DNA from: Oceanirhabdus sp. W0125-5
GTDB lineage: Bacteria; Bacillota; Clostridia; Clostridiales; Clostridiaceae
Direction of reading: 5' to 3'
NCBI RefSeq assembly: GCF_027938815.1
Contig: NZ_CP115913.1
Span: 1,708,001-1,772,000, forward strand
Length of the DNA: 64,000 nt
Below are positions 45,564 to 54,950 of this stretch, piece by piece (the first letter of the stretch is position 1; every line of letters starts with the position of its first letter). The translations under genes and the position numbers were made by a program. The notes below the pieces were generated by a model. It had not been told where the DNA came from. It ran no database searches and saw nothing but the letters and a program-made list of their open reading frames with translations.

Positions 45564-46373
45564 ATGAATGAAGCATATATTGATTTACTAACTAATTTAG
45601 AAAGTTTAGAAAAGGTTGTTGTTGCTTTTTCAGGTGGAGTTGATAGTACATTTCTTTTGTATGCATGCAAGGAAGTGTTAGGAGATAATGTTATAGCTGT
45701 AACCATAGATTCTCCTTATATTCCAAGGTGGGAAATTGAGGAAAGTAAAGAGTTGGTTTCTTTATTTGGAGTAAAACATCACATAATAAAAGTGGATATT
45801 CCAGAAAGCATAGTGAAGAATCCAGAAGATAGATGTTATTTATGTAAAAAGGAGATCTTCTCCAACATAATTAAGTATAAAGATGAAATTGGTTTCAAAT
45901 ATGTGGTTGATGGTTCAAACTACGATGATACTAAAGATTATAGACCAGGTATGAGGGCGTTACAGGAACTTGATGTAAGAAGTCCATTACTAGAGAGTAA
46001 GCTTACAAAAGAAGAAATCAGAAAATTATCTAAACTGCAAAAAGTACCTACCTGGAATAAGCCAGCATATGCTTGTTTATTATCTAGGCTTCCATATAAT
46101 ACTGAAATATTATCAGAGGAATTAAGAAAAATTGAATTAGCTGAAAGATTCATTATGGATAAAGGTTTTAAAGGAATCAGAGTAAGAAGCTATGGAGATA
46201 CAGCTAAAATTGAAATATTTAAAGAGGATATGGAGAGATTCTTAAAATATGATAATATTGAAGAAGTGAATACACATCTAATTAATCTAGGATATAAGGT
46301 TGTAACTTTAGATTTAGGTGGATACTCAATGGGAAAGATGAATAGAAGTATTGAGGAGAAGAAAAATAAATGA
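45564..46373 (+). CDS. larE: ATP-dependent sacrificial sulfur transferase LarE
   Basis: In nickel-pincer cofactor synthesis LarE donates sulfur to the pyridinium bis-carboxylate adenylate. A 269-residue ATP-pyrophosphatase with the PP-loop AFSGGVDSTFLLYAC (residues 21-35), CYLCKKEIFS (about 92-101), DGSNYDDTKDYRPG (about 121) and the KPAYACLLSRLPY block (about 170), which holds the cysteine expected to be sacrificed. TGGAGACGGCAT precedes the ATG. Its stop overlaps the start of larB. larA and larC are not in this window. Confidence 0.93.
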   Translation: MNEAYIDLLTNLESLEKVVVAFSGGVDSTFLLYACKEVLGDNVIAVTIDSPYIPRWEIEESKELVSLFGVKHHIIKVDIPESIVKNPEDRCYLCKKEIFSNIIKYKDEIGFKYVVDGSNYDDTKDYRPGMRALQELDVRSPLLESKLTKEEIRKLSKLQKVPTWNKPAYACLLSRLPYNTEILSEELRKIELAERFIMDKGFKGIRVRSYGDTAKIEIFKEDMERFLKYDNIEEVNTHLINLGYKVVTLDLGGYSMGKMNRSIEEKKNK

Positions 46374-47116
46374 ATGATAATGAAATAAAAAAGTTACTGG
46401 AAAAGGTTAAAGATGGGGATGTAACTGTTGAAGATGCCTTTGGTGAACTTAAAGAATTACCATATACTGATATTGGTATAGCAGTTGTAGATAATCACAG
46501 GGAGATTAGAGTTGGATATCCAGAGGTTATATATTGTTCTGGTAAAACAAAAGAACAAATAAGAGAAATTGTAAGTGTGATGCTTAAGAAGAAAAATAAT
46601 ATTTTAGGAACTAGAGCATCATTTGAGGATTATGAAGAGGTAAAGAAAATATGTAGTCATGCTGAATATGATCAATTATCAAAGACCATAGTTATAAAAA
46701 ATAAAGAAATAGAAATAACAGAAAGTTATATTGCTGTTGTAACTGCTGGTACATCAGATCTGCCGGTGGCCGAAGAAGCTGCAATTACTGCTGAACTATT
46801 TGGAAATAGAGTTGAAAGAGTTGTTGATGTTGGAGTTGCTGGCATACACAGATTATTTGGGAAATTAGATATAATAAAAAATGCTAAAGTAATAATTGTT
46901 GTAGCTGGCATGGAGGGGGCGCTACCTAGTGTAATAGGTGGATTGGTTGATAAACCAATTATTGCAGTACCTACAAGTGTGGGATATGGAGCTAACTTTG
47001 GGGGATTATCTGCATTATTAACCATGTTAAATAGTTGTGCAAGTGGAATAACTGTGGTGAATATTGATAATGGATTTGGAGCAGGATATTCTGCTAGCAT
47101 TATAAATAAGCTCTAA
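46370..47116 (+). CDS. larB: Nickel-pincer cofactor biosynthesis protein LarB
   Basis: Carboxylates and hydrolyses nicotinic acid adenine dinucleotide to start the nickel-pincer cofactor. A 248-residue protein with the PurE-like C-terminal domain: AVVTAGTSDLPVAEEAA (about 122-138), VAGIHRLF (about 157), VVAGMEGALPSVIGGLV (about 178-194) and VGYGANFGGLSALL (about 205). The N-terminal half (GFGELKELPYTDIGIA-like segment) is LarB-specific. Start ATGA overlaps larE, so they are translationally coupled. It acts on NaAD, and nadE is in the same window though not linked. Confidence 0.93.
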   Translation: MNDNEIKKLLEKVKDGDVTVEDAFGELKELPYTDIGIAVVDNHREIRVGYPEVIYCSGKTKEQIREIVSVMLKKKNNILGTRASFEDYEEVKKICSHAEYDQLSKTIVIKNKEIEITESYIAVVTAGTSDLPVAEEAAITAELFGNRVERVVDVGVAGIHRLFGKLDIIKNAKVIIVVAGMEGALPSVIGGLVDKPIIAVPTSVGYGANFGGLSALLTMLNSCASGITVVNIDNGFGAGYSASIINKL

Positions 47117-47207
47117 GTAGAGTTGATATTATTTAAATATTTATATATAATTAATATGATTTAATATTGATTATCAAAAGATAAAAAAGAAAATAAGGAG
47201 TAATTTT

Positions 47208-47975
47208 ATGATTAAGCAACATTCATTATCAAGAACCGAGTTACTTATAGGAAAAGAAGGATTAGAGAAATTAAAAAATACAACAGTTGTAGTTTTTGGT
47301 ATAGGAGGAGTTGGAAGTTTCACAGTTGAGGCTTTAGTTAGAAGTGGCGTTGGGAGACTTATAATCGTAGATGATGATACTGTTTGTTTAACAAATTTAA
47401 ATAGACAGATTATAGCATCATATGATACTATATCAAAAGCTAAAGTAGAGGTTATGAAAGAGCGAATATTAACAATAAATCCAAAATGTGAAGTTATTAC
47501 TCATAAAACATTTGTGGATAAAAGTAATATTCATGAAATAATAGATGAAACAGTTGATTATGTTGTTGATGCTATTGATACTGTGTCATCAAAGATTGCA
47601 TTAATAGAATACTGTCATGAAAGAGATATAAGAATAATATGTAGTATGGGAACGGGAAATAAATTAGATCCTACTAAATTTCAAATTTCATATTTGGAAA
47701 AGACAAAAGTATGTCCTTTAGCAAAGGTTATGAGGCAGGAGATGAAAAAGAGAAGAATAAAGAAGGTTAAAGTACTTTATTCAGAAGAACTGCCAATGAA
47801 GCCAAAGGTTGAGGATGTAATAACTTGTAAAGAAGGATGTGTATGTTCAGCTACAAGCAGTAAGAGATGTTCTCATAAAAGACAGATACCTGGAAGTATT
47901 TCTTTTGTTCCACCTGTAGCAGGTATGATTATTGGTGGAGAGGTTATAAAAGATATATTGGAGATTAACAAATAA
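47208..47975 (+). CDS. tcdA: tRNA threonylcarbamoyladenosine dehydratase
   Basis: Cyclises t6A37 in tRNA to ct6A with ATP. A 255-residue E1-like protein: SRTELLIGKEGLEKL (residues 7-21), nucleotide loop VFGIGGVGSFTVEALVRSGVG (in part, about 29-49), DDDTVCLTNLNRQ (about 55-67), DAIDTVSSK (about 122) and GTGNKLDP. A cysteine-rich C-terminal segment (CKEGCVC, CSHKRQ) is as in clostridial homologues. AAGGAGTAATTTT precedes the ATG. It follows larB by 91 bases and is closed by a terminator. Confidence 0.94.
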   Translation: MIKQHSLSRTELLIGKEGLEKLKNTTVVVFGIGGVGSFTVEALVRSGVGRLIIVDDDTVCLTNLNRQIIASYDTISKAKVEVMKERILTINPKCEVITHKTFVDKSNIHEIIDETVDYVVDAIDTVSSKIALIEYCHERDIRIICSMGTGNKLDPTKFQISYLEKTKVCPLAKVMRQEMKKRRIKKVKVLYSEELPMKPKVEDVITCKEGCVCSATSSKRCSHKRQIPGSISFVPPVAGMIIGGEVIKDILEINK

Positions 47976-47999
47976 AATACCCGAACGGGTATTTTTTTT
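47974..47999 (+). terminator. Intrinsic terminator after tcdA
   Basis: AAAATACCC / GGGTATTTT with a GAAC loop and a run of eight T. Confidence 0.93.
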
Positions 48000-48294
48000 G
48001 TTGTTCGCTTGAATATTTTACTGATTTTAGTTATGTTATAGATAAACTACTTAGTTTAATTATATATTAAATAGTGGAGAAGAAAAAATTAAGAATATTG
48101 AATAATGAAATCTAATACGGTGTATATAATATTTACATATGTGGTTAAAATTATTAGTAAAAATATATTAAGCTTTTTGTTATTTGTTCTTTATTCTTTG
48201 CTTTTATATGTTATAGTATTATGTTACTAGAAAATTTTTTTAATAATATAAGTTTTAAATCAAGAAATTTAAATCGTGTTGGAGGAACTTTTGT
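48000..48294. other. Intergenic region before the M16 peptidase cluster
   Basis: Nearly 300 AT-rich bases with no ORF, RNA or repeat that I recognise. It must hold the promoter of the M16-recX-transglutaminase cluster; several TATAAT-like boxes occur but none pairs with a convincing -35. Confidence 0.4.
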
Positions 48295-49554
48295 TTGAAA
48301 AGATATTTAGATTATAAGAATACAACCCTAGATAATGGATTAGAAATTGTATCTATAAAGAAGGAAACAGATCTTGTATGTTTAATTAATGCAATGAAAA
48401 TAGGCTCTCTTAATGAAGAAGATGATGAAAGGGGTCTTGCTCATTTTATTGAGCATATGATCTTTAAAGGTACTGAAAAAAGAAATAATAAAAGGTTGAT
48501 TGATGAGTTTGAAGAGACTGGTGGAGAATATGACGCATATACAGATAATGTAAGTACAGTTATTAGTATAACTGCTCTAAAAGAAGAATTTGAAAAGTCC
48601 TGTGATTTATTAAGTGACATATTAATAAATTCTACATTTAAGGATGAAGAAATTGAAAAAGAGAGAAAAGTAATTTTATCAGAGATTAGAAATTCTTATG
48701 ATGATATTGAAGATTACAGCTATAGGGTTTTGAAGGAGAAAGCGTTTCCTAACAATTCTTTAAAATATGATGTTCTTGGAACAGAAGAATGTGTAAGAAG
48801 ATTTTCAAGAGATGATATATTAAGCTTTTATAATAAATATTATAATGCAAGTAATTGTAAGATAATAATTGTATCACCATTTGACCATGACTATGTTATA
48901 GAAAACATCAAAAGATATTATGGACAATGGAAAAAGGGTGAAGTAAGAATCAATAGGAAGGAAGTATTTGAAAACACCCCAGGTGAATTTGAAACAGAAT
49001 TACAGGATAATGAACAGAGCACAATTATGTATTTATTCACTTTTAAAAATCCTACTCCTAAAGAGGAATTAGCACTTAGGATATTAGATTATAGATTGGG
49101 ATCTAGTTCAAATTCAGTTTTATTTAAAGAATTAAGAGAAAAGAGAGGGTTATGTTATTCTGTACACTCTACTCTTGGAGATTATGAAAAATTTAATATA
49201 TTATATATCTATGCATCTGTTTCTAAAAGTGATGTGGAAGAGAGCAAAGAAGTAATTAGTTTATGTTTAGATAAGTTCTTAAATGAAAAGCTGAAATTTG
49301 ATGATAAGTTTTTCAATATAATTAAGAAGGTTTATAAAACTGAAATAATAACAACATTAGAGGGATGTAATGATTTAGCACACTTTATCTTAGCTTATAT
49401 TCTAGATGATGAGGATATTTTATCCTTTTATAATGATCTTGATTTATTAGATACCTTAAGCAAGGAAGATATTTATGAAATTGCTAAAGACTTATTTACT
49501 AATTCAACAGTGAGTGTCATATTAGGAAGGGATGAAGAGGATGGAGATAATTAA
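48295..49554 (+). CDS. M16-family zinc peptidase (processing-peptidase type)
   Basis: A 419-residue pitrilysin/insulinase-clan protease. The inverted zinc motif HxxEH is present as LAHFIEHMIFKGT (about residues 60-72), with the third ligand Glu about 77 residues downstream in the KERKVILSEI block (about 122-131). The C-terminal inactive M16 domain carries the usual ELREKRGLCYSVHST (about 278). The substrate is unknown. TTG start with GGAGGAACTTTTGT upstream. It overlaps recX by 14 bases. Confidence 0.92.
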   Translation: MKRYLDYKNTTLDNGLEIVSIKKETDLVCLINAMKIGSLNEEDDERGLAHFIEHMIFKGTEKRNNKRLIDEFEETGGEYDAYTDNVSTVISITALKEEFEKSCDLLSDILINSTFKDEEIEKERKVILSEIRNSYDDIEDYSYRVLKEKAFPNNSLKYDVLGTEECVRRFSRDDILSFYNKYYNASNCKIIIVSPFDHDYVIENIKRYYGQWKKGEVRINRKEVFENTPGEFETELQDNEQSTIMYLFTFKNPTPKEELALRILDYRLGSSSNSVLFKELREKRGLCYSVHSTLGDYEKFNILYIYASVSKSDVEESKEVISLCLDKFLNEKLKFDDKFFNIIKKVYKTEIITTLEGCNDLAHFILAYILDDEDILSFYNDLDLLDTLSKEDIYEIAKDLFTNSTVSVILGRDEEDGDN

Positions 49555-50374
49555 TATTATCCCACATAAAAGATTTGAAGATAAAGTAATATTGCAAATG
49601 GACAATTATGAAAATTATACAATTTCATTAGAAGCTGTGTACAAGTATAATTTAAAAAAGGGAAAAGAAATTCATCAGGAAGAATTTGATAAAATTATTA
49701 TAGATGAAAATTACAGAGCAGCAAAAACTAAGGGTTTAAAGTATATTGAAAGAGGAGATAAAACTTTTGCGCAAGTATGTGAATATCTTGAAAAAAAAGA
49801 GTATTCTTCTCAAGTAATTGAAAAGGTAATGGAATTTTTAGTAGATTATGATTTTGTCAATGATGAAAGATATGCTGAAAGGTATATTAAAGAAAGAAGA
49901 AGAACAGAAGGAAAAAATAAAATTAAATACGCTTTAAAGAAAAAAGGCATAAATGAAGATATTATATCCGAAAAATTGATTAATATAAATGAAGATGAAG
50001 AACTTGAAGCAATAAATAAATTAGTCAATAAAAAAATTCACACACTTATTAAAGATGGAAAAGATGAATATTTCATTAAAAACAAACTTTATTCATATAT
50101 TATTTCAAAGGGGTTTTGTGGTGATAATGTTTTAAAATCCATAAAACAGTCAATAATGGAAAATAGAGATCTTATTTACGAACATCAAAGAAATAATCAA
50201 GAAAAAGATAAGGAAAATATAATGGAGGTGGCTTCAAAAAGATATTCACTTATTTCTAAGAGTGAAACTAATAATTTGAAGTTAAAAAAGAAATTATATG
50301 ATTTCTTATTGAGAAAAGGCTATTCCTATGATGATGTTAAATCGGCTGTAAATGAGATAATTTCCAATGAATAA
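49541..50374 (+). CDS. recX: Regulatory protein RecX
   Basis: Modulates RecA filaments. A 277-residue helical protein of the long clostridial/Bacillus RecX type, built of three-helix repeats: ERGDKTFAQVCEYLEKKEYS (about 67-86), DYDFVNDERYAERYIKERR (about 102-120) and a third repeat at the C-terminus (DFLLRKGYSYDDVKSAV). The ATG at 49541 is preferred, with GGAAGGG eight bases upstream; the ATG at 49532 overlaps that site. It starts inside the M16 gene and ends 11 bases before the transglutaminase-like gene, so all three are probably one operon. Confidence 0.93.
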   Translation: MEIINIIPHKRFEDKVILQMDNYENYTISLEAVYKYNLKKGKEIHQEEFDKIIIDENYRAAKTKGLKYIERGDKTFAQVCEYLEKKEYSSQVIEKVMEFLVDYDFVNDERYAERYIKERRRTEGKNKIKYALKKKGINEDIISEKLININEDEELEAINKLVNKKIHTLIKDGKDEYFIKNKLYSYIISKGFCGDNVLKSIKQSIMENRDLIYEHQRNNQEKDKENIMEVASKRYSLISKSETNNLKLKKKLYDFLLRKGYSYDDVKSAVNEIISNE

Positions 50375-50385
50375 AGGTGAAAAGT

Positions 50386-51540
50386 GTGAATTTGGATATA
50401 TTATCAATAGTAATAATTTTATTATGTGTTATTCCTTTATTAAAAGGGATCCTTTATAAATATTCACCAGATAATTTTAAGAGAGAGATTATTGGAGTTG
50501 TAAAAATAATTTCTTTTATAATTGGTTTATTATCTGGTTTTTATTTATGTAAAAAATTCATATTGTACGATTCTTATAGATTTTTTTCAGATTTTTTAAG
50601 TAATCTTATAGGGGAATATATAACTATTTTTAGTGAAAAACCTATATTGATTTATCTTATAGTAGCACCAGTAATTTCTATAATAATAACAGTAATTGTT
50701 TACAAAATACTGAATATTCTGTTGAATGTATTTATTTATCCATTATTTGATATCTTTCATAAATGGGTATTAAAAAGAGGGAATTTTCTTAAAAGTTTAT
50801 TGGGGCTTATTCTTAGTATTCCAAAAGCTCTTTTCTATCCATTAATTTTCTGTACTATAATCCACTTTTATTCATTAAGTTATTCAAATGAAAAAATAGA
50901 TGATATAATTTTCAATTCAAGTGTAAATGATGTTATTTCTGAAAAAATTATAGTTCCTATAGTAAGTAATGAAATGGTCAATCATATACCTAATATAGTA
51001 AATCAATCATTAAAAATTGATATTAGTCAAGTAGAAGATGCCTTTACAGAAAACCTCACAATTTATTACAATGGAGTAACATTAGATGAAGGAATAAAGA
51101 GTAATGATGAAATTAATGAATTAACTTTATTGTTATGTGAAGATGGTGAGAATGATAGAGAAAAAGCTTTTATTATTTATAGTTGGATAACTGAGAACTT
51201 AATTTATGATGAGGATAAGGCTAATGATATAATAAATGATAATTTTGAGATTGAAAGTGGTGCTATTTCAGCCTTTAAAAGTAGGAAAGGTGTTTGTTTT
51301 GATTTTGCGTGTTTATACACTGCAATGGCAAAGGCGGCAGGTTTAAAAGTAAGGATTGTTACTGGAAAAGGATTTAGTGGAGAAGTTTGGGTAGATCATT
51401 CTTGGAATGAAGTATATATTAATGAAAAAGATAAATGGATTAAAGTAGATACAACTTTTGGATTGGCAGGGAATTATTTTGATAATTTAACCTTTAATTT
51501 AGATCATACTGAAAGAAAGATTATTGGAGAGTGGAATTAA
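50386..51540 (+). CDS. Membrane protein with CvpA-like N-terminus and transglutaminase-like domain
   Basis: A 384-residue protein. Four hydrophobic segments in about the first 170 residues resemble CvpA-type membrane domains. The C-terminal half is a transglutaminase/protease-like fold with the Cys-His-Asp triad visible in KGVCFDFACLYTAMAKAAGL (Cys about 305), WVDHSWNEVYI (His about 338) and WIKVDTTFG (Asp about 355). The catalytic domain probably lies outside the membrane. GTG start at 50386 (AGGTG six bases upstream) is preferred over GTG at 50377. Last gene of the M16-recX operon; its terminator overlaps the last codons. Confidence 0.83.
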   Translation: MNLDILSIVIILLCVIPLLKGILYKYSPDNFKREIIGVVKIISFIIGLLSGFYLCKKFILYDSYRFFSDFLSNLIGEYITIFSEKPILIYLIVAPVISIIITVIVYKILNILLNVFIYPLFDIFHKWVLKRGNFLKSLLGLILSIPKALFYPLIFCTIIHFYSLSYSNEKIDDIIFNSSVNDVISEKIIVPIVSNEMVNHIPNIVNQSLKIDISQVEDAFTENLTIYYNGVTLDEGIKSNDEINELTLLLCEDGENDREKAFIIYSWITENLIYDEDKANDIINDNFEIESGAISAFKSRKGVCFDFACLYTAMAKAAGLKVRIVTGKGFSGEVWVDHSWNEVYINEKDKWIKVDTTFGLAGNYFDNLTFNLDHTERKIIGEWN

Positions 51541-51568
51541 TTTTATTGTTTCTACTCTCTTTTTTTTA
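51527..51568 (+). terminator. Intrinsic terminator overlapping the transglutaminase-like gene end
   Basis: GAGAGTGGAA pairs with TTTCTACTCTC around the stop codon, followed by eight T. Confidence 0.8.
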
Positions 51569-51583
51569 GAGTGTGGAAATTAA

Positions 51584-53029
51584 TTTGTGTAAAGCTCATT
51601 AAAGTTTAGAAATGAATATACTTTATTTTAACTAGGAATAAGTCATAATTTAAACTCATTCCTAGTTTTACTCATTTATTAAAAAATATTACAGTTAAAT
51701 TTAAAAAAGTTATTATTCGCATGAATTTCATTTGGGACATGCTTAACTATACTGCATTTATATCAAATCTTTCTTCAAAGTGTATTGCTAACTGTCCTAA
51801 TATTGTTGCCCAAGCTCTCACACTTTGAGTCCATTTGTTAGTTGAATCCATTGTTGCTAAATATAACATCTTAAATAATCCTTCGTCAGATGGGAATATA
51901 CTTCGATTTTTTGTAACCTTTCTAAGTTGTCTATTATAGCTTTCCATTGCATTGGTTGTATAAATCATCTTACGGATTTCTTCTGGGTACTTAAAGAATG
52001 TAGCTAACTCTTCCCAGTTATTCTCCCATGATTTTATTGAAATAGAGTATTGTTTATTCCATTTATCCTTAAATTTTTCTAATTCCATTAATGCTGCTTC
52101 TTCAGTTGGTGCTTTATAAACTAATTTTAAATCAGCACAAAATTCTCTTCTATGTTTATACGAAACATATTTAGTTGAGTTTCTAATTTGATGAACTATA
52201 CAACGTTGTATTTCTGTGTCAGGATATATTGTTTTAATTGCATCACTAAATCCTGTAAGTCCGTCAATCGCGGCTATAAAAATATCTCTTACGCCCCTGT
52301 TCTTTAAGTCCGTTAGGACTGTGAGCCAATATTTTGCACTTTCATTTTTGCCAATCCAAATTCCCAGTACATCCTTCATTCCATGAATATCTATCCCAAT
52401 TATTATATAGGCAGCTTTATTAACAACCTTACCATCACTTCGCACCTTATAATGTATAGCATCTAAGAATATAATTGGATATACCGCGTCTAGCGGTCTG
52501 TTTTGCCACTCATGAGCATGTGGAAGTATCTTATCAGTAATTCTTGATATTAATGTATGAGATGCATCTATTCCATATATATCTTCAAGATGTTTACTTA
52601 TATCTCTAGTAGTCATCCCCTTAGCATACATGCCTAATACCTTATCTTCTATGCTTGATACGTCATTTTGATTTTTCTTAACAGCCTTCGGCTCAAATTC
52701 TCCGTTTCTATCTCTTGGTATGCTCAATTCCATTTCACCAAGGTCGGATATCACTTTTTTTGAGCTATAGCCATTTCTACTATTGCTAGTATTCTTATTT
52801 TTATAATCATACTTTGTATAGCCTAAATGATCATCAAGCTCCGCTTCTAACATCTCTTGAAGGGTACCTGAAAACACTTCTTTCAATGCACTTTGAATGT
52901 CTTTCGCTGTTTTTAAATTGTTTGCACTAATAAATTCTCTTAAAAGTTCTTTTCTTAAAACCATAATAGTCTGTGTACCTCCTATGAATACTATTTTTAA
53001 GTATACCCATTTTGAGGTTTACACAGACT
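51584..53029 (-). mobile_element. IS256-family insertion sequence
   Basis: About 1.45 kb with one transposase. Terminal inverted repeats share TGTGTAAA(G/C)CTCA: left at 51586-51598, right at 53013-53025 on the other strand. An additional ATAGTCTGTGTAC near 52967-52979 forms a second inverted copy with the right end. No target duplication was identified, so it may be old or one end slightly altered. Confidence 0.85.
51747..52964 (-). CDS. IS256-family transposase
   Basis: A 405-residue DDE transposase of the mutator/IS256 group. The family signatures are visible: LEAELDDHLGYTKYD (about residues 39-53), RNGYSSKK, IPRDRNGEFEP, the first catalytic Asp in IIFLDAIHYKVR (about 168), the second in AAIDGLTGFSDAI (about 234) with RCIVHQIRNS following (C/D(2)H signature), and Glu in YTTNAMESYNRQLRK (about 338). 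Full length and apparently intact. AGGAGGTACACAGACTATT precedes the ATG and lies in the terminal repeat region. Confidence 0.97.
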   Translation of the reverse strand: MVLRKELLREFISANNLKTAKDIQSALKEVFSGTLQEMLEAELDDHLGYTKYDYKNKNTSNSRNGYSSKKVISDLGEMELSIPRDRNGEFEPKAVKKNQNDVSSIEDKVLGMYAKGMTTRDISKHLEDIYGIDASHTLISRITDKILPHAHEWQNRPLDAVYPIIFLDAIHYKVRSDGKVVNKAAYIIIGIDIHGMKDVLGIWIGKNESAKYWLTVLTDLKNRGVRDIFIAAIDGLTGFSDAIKTIYPDTEIQRCIVHQIRNSTKYVSYKHRREFCADLKLVYKAPTEEAALMELEKFKDKWNKQYSISIKSWENNWEELATFFKYPEEIRKMIYTTNAMESYNRQLRKVTKNRSIFPSDEGLFKMLYLATMDSTNKWTQSVRAWATILGQLAIHFEERFDINAV

Positions 53030-53066
53030 ATATTACATACTCTTTTTTTACTTTAGAATGTCAGGC

Positions 53067-53112
53067 AAAAATCACTATTTTAGATTGTATAATCTAGAAT
53101 AGTGATTTTATT
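53067..53112 (+). terminator. Strong hairpin next to the IS256 end
   Basis: AAAATCACTATTTTAGATT / ATCTAGAATAGTGATTTT, about 18 bp, flanking a short loop and followed by T-rich DNA. Likely a terminator in the original locus. Confidence 0.7.
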
Positions 53113-53135
53113 ATCTTTTATAATTTCCTATAGAA

Positions 53136-53167
53136 CAAAAAAAGTGAGAAATTACTTACTCACTTTT
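53136..53167 (-). terminator. Intrinsic terminator of the TPR gene
   Basis: On the minus strand AAAAGTGAG / CTCACTTTT followed by seven U (A-run at 53137-53143 on +), 25 bases after the stop. Confidence 0.85.
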
Positions 53168-53192
53168 AGGCTTTGGATATTGATAACTATTG

Positions 53193-53564
53193 TTAAGAAC
53201 TTTTTTTAGTTTTATCAAGTTCTTTTTTCAGTAGTAAATTTATAGCTTTTTCGCAATCTTCATCGTTTTCATTTAGACACCATGCTTTATTAAAGAAATA
53301 TAGAGCGTCTTTATTATTTCCTAAAATTGCATAGCAATAAGCAAGATTGAAATAATATTTACTCTCTTCTCTTAAGCGGATAGCTTTTTTGAGGAGATAA
53401 ATAGCATCCGGATATTTCTTTAGTTTAATATGACATACAGAAGAATTATAATAGCAACTTGCTGAATTAGAGCTGTCTTCATCTAATGCTTTCTCGTAGA
53501 AAGTTATTGCTTTCTCGTAATCTTTAGAATTATACATTACATTTGCTTTTGAAAAGTAATCCAT
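53193..53564 (-). CDS. Small tetratricopeptide-repeat protein
   Basis: A 123-residue protein made of three TPR units: about residues 2-33 (YFSKANVMYNSKDYEKAITF), 37-67 (ASCYYNSSVCHIKLKKYPDA) and 70-101 (KYYFNLAYCYAILGNNKDAL), plus a charged tail. TPRs are protein-binding scaffolds; the partner is unknown. GAAGGAGGAGACT is a strong ribosome site. It is monocistronic, between an IS256 element and the epimerase gene transcribed the other way. Confidence 0.85.
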   Translation of the reverse strand: MDYFSKANVMYNSKDYEKAITFYEKALDEDSSNSASCYYNSSVCHIKLKKYPDAIYLLKKAIRLREESKYYFNLAYCYAILGNNKDALYFFNKAWCLNENDEDCEKAINLLLKKELDKTKKSS

Positions 53565-53808
53565 AGTCTCCTCCTTCGGTTATTATATATTTGAATTATA
53601 TCCATTTTTAATATTAATATTCCAAAATTTAGATTATTATTCCTTAATAAATGAAATGGTATATAGACTTAATAATGTAAATTATTTTTAAAATCAAAGT
53701 ATTTTTGTTTTATTAATTTATATGATGAATTATAATAATATATATATATTAGATTATGTAATTAATTGGTTAATAAATAAAATAATTCAAAATGTTGAGG
53801 AGAATAAA

Positions 53809-54924
53809 ATGAAAGCTTTTAAAGTATTATTAATATTTGGAACAAGACCTGAAGCTACAAAGATGGCTTCAGTTATTAAAGCGCTAGAAAAAAGTCAATC
53901 TATTGAATATAAGATTTGTGTTACTGCACAGCATAGAGAGATGTTAGATGAAATATTAGAAATATATGATATAACCCCTGATTATGATTTAGATATTATG
54001 AAGCATAAGCAGAGTTTATCCCATATAACCAGCAGCATATTAATTAAAATTGAAGAAATATTAGAAATTGAAAAGCCTGATATGGTTTTAGTTCATGGAG
54101 ATACTACAACTACATTCTCTTCTTCACTTGCAGCATTCTATAAAAAAATCAAGGTAGGTCATGTTGAAGCGGGATTAAGAAGTTTTAATAAATATTTACC
54201 TTATCCAGAAGAGATTAATAGAAGATTAACAGGTGTAATGGCAGATTATCATTTTGCACCTACTGAGTTTGCAAAACAAAATCTATTAAATGAAGGTGTA
54301 AAGGAAGAAAACATATTTGTTACAGGAAATACTGGTGTAGATGCTGTAGATATGAGTATTAAAGAAGATTATGTTTTTGAAAATAAAATATTAAATTCTA
54401 TAGATTATAAAAAAGATAGGATTATTATGGTTACAGCCCATAGAAGAGAAAATTGGGGTGGGGGAATTGATAGTATTTGTGATGCCTTAATTGATATTGT
54501 TAAAAAGAATGAGGGGGTTAAAGTTATTTACCCTGTTCATATGAATCCTATTGTTAAAGAAACTGTGCATAAAAAACTAAATGGAATTAAAAATATCATT
54601 CTTACTGAAACAATTAATGTAAAGGATTCACATAATCTTATGAAAAGAAGTTATTTAGTACTTACAGATTCAGGAGGAATTCAAGAAGAGGCACCACATC
54701 TTAATAAACCTGTTCTTGTAATGAGAGATGTTACAGAAAGACAGGAAGGTGTAATGGCAGGAACATTAATTTTAGTAGGAACAGATAAAAAGAATATTGT
54801 TGATAATGTACAACTTTTATTAGATGATGATAAAAAATATAAAAACATGAGTGAAGCACAAAATCCATATGGAGATGGAAAAGCAGGAGAGAGAATTGTA
54901 AAAATACTTGAGGAAATACAGTAA
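53809..54924 (+). CDS. wecB: UDP-N-acetylglucosamine 2-epimerase (non-hydrolysing)
   Basis: Interconverts UDP-GlcNAc and UDP-ManNAc for teichoic-acid linkage units or surface polysaccharide. A 371-residue GT-B-fold enzyme with IFGTRPEATKMA (residues 8-19), TAQHREMLDEIL (about 40), VHGDTTTTFSSSLAAFY (about 93), GHVEAGLRS (about 114), PYPEEINRRL (about 129), TAHRRENWG (about 206) and SGGIQEEAP (about 286). The ATG at 53809 has GAGGAGAATAAA upstream; a longer frame to 53722 lacks a ribosome site. The following giant gene begins 26 bases downstream. Confidence 0.95.
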   Translation: MKAFKVLLIFGTRPEATKMASVIKALEKSQSIEYKICVTAQHREMLDEILEIYDITPDYDLDIMKHKQSLSHITSSILIKIEEILEIEKPDMVLVHGDTTTTFSSSLAAFYKKIKVGHVEAGLRSFNKYLPYPEEINRRLTGVMADYHFAPTEFAKQNLLNEGVKEENIFVTGNTGVDAVDMSIKEDYVFENKILNSIDYKKDRIIMVTAHRRENWGGGIDSICDALIDIVKKNEGVKVIYPVHMNPIVKETVHKKLNGIKNIILTETINVKDSHNLMKRSYLVLTDSGGIQEEAPHLNKPVLVMRDVTERQEGVMAGTLILVGTDKKNIVDNVQLLLDDDKKYKNMSEAQNPYGDGKAGERIVKILEEIQ

Positions 54925-54950
54925 TAAACAGGGGATTTGGAGGAATAATT

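Noticed and set aside
51570..53045. Target duplication around the IS256-family element
   Set aside because: No matching 8-9 bp flanks were found next to either inverted repeat.
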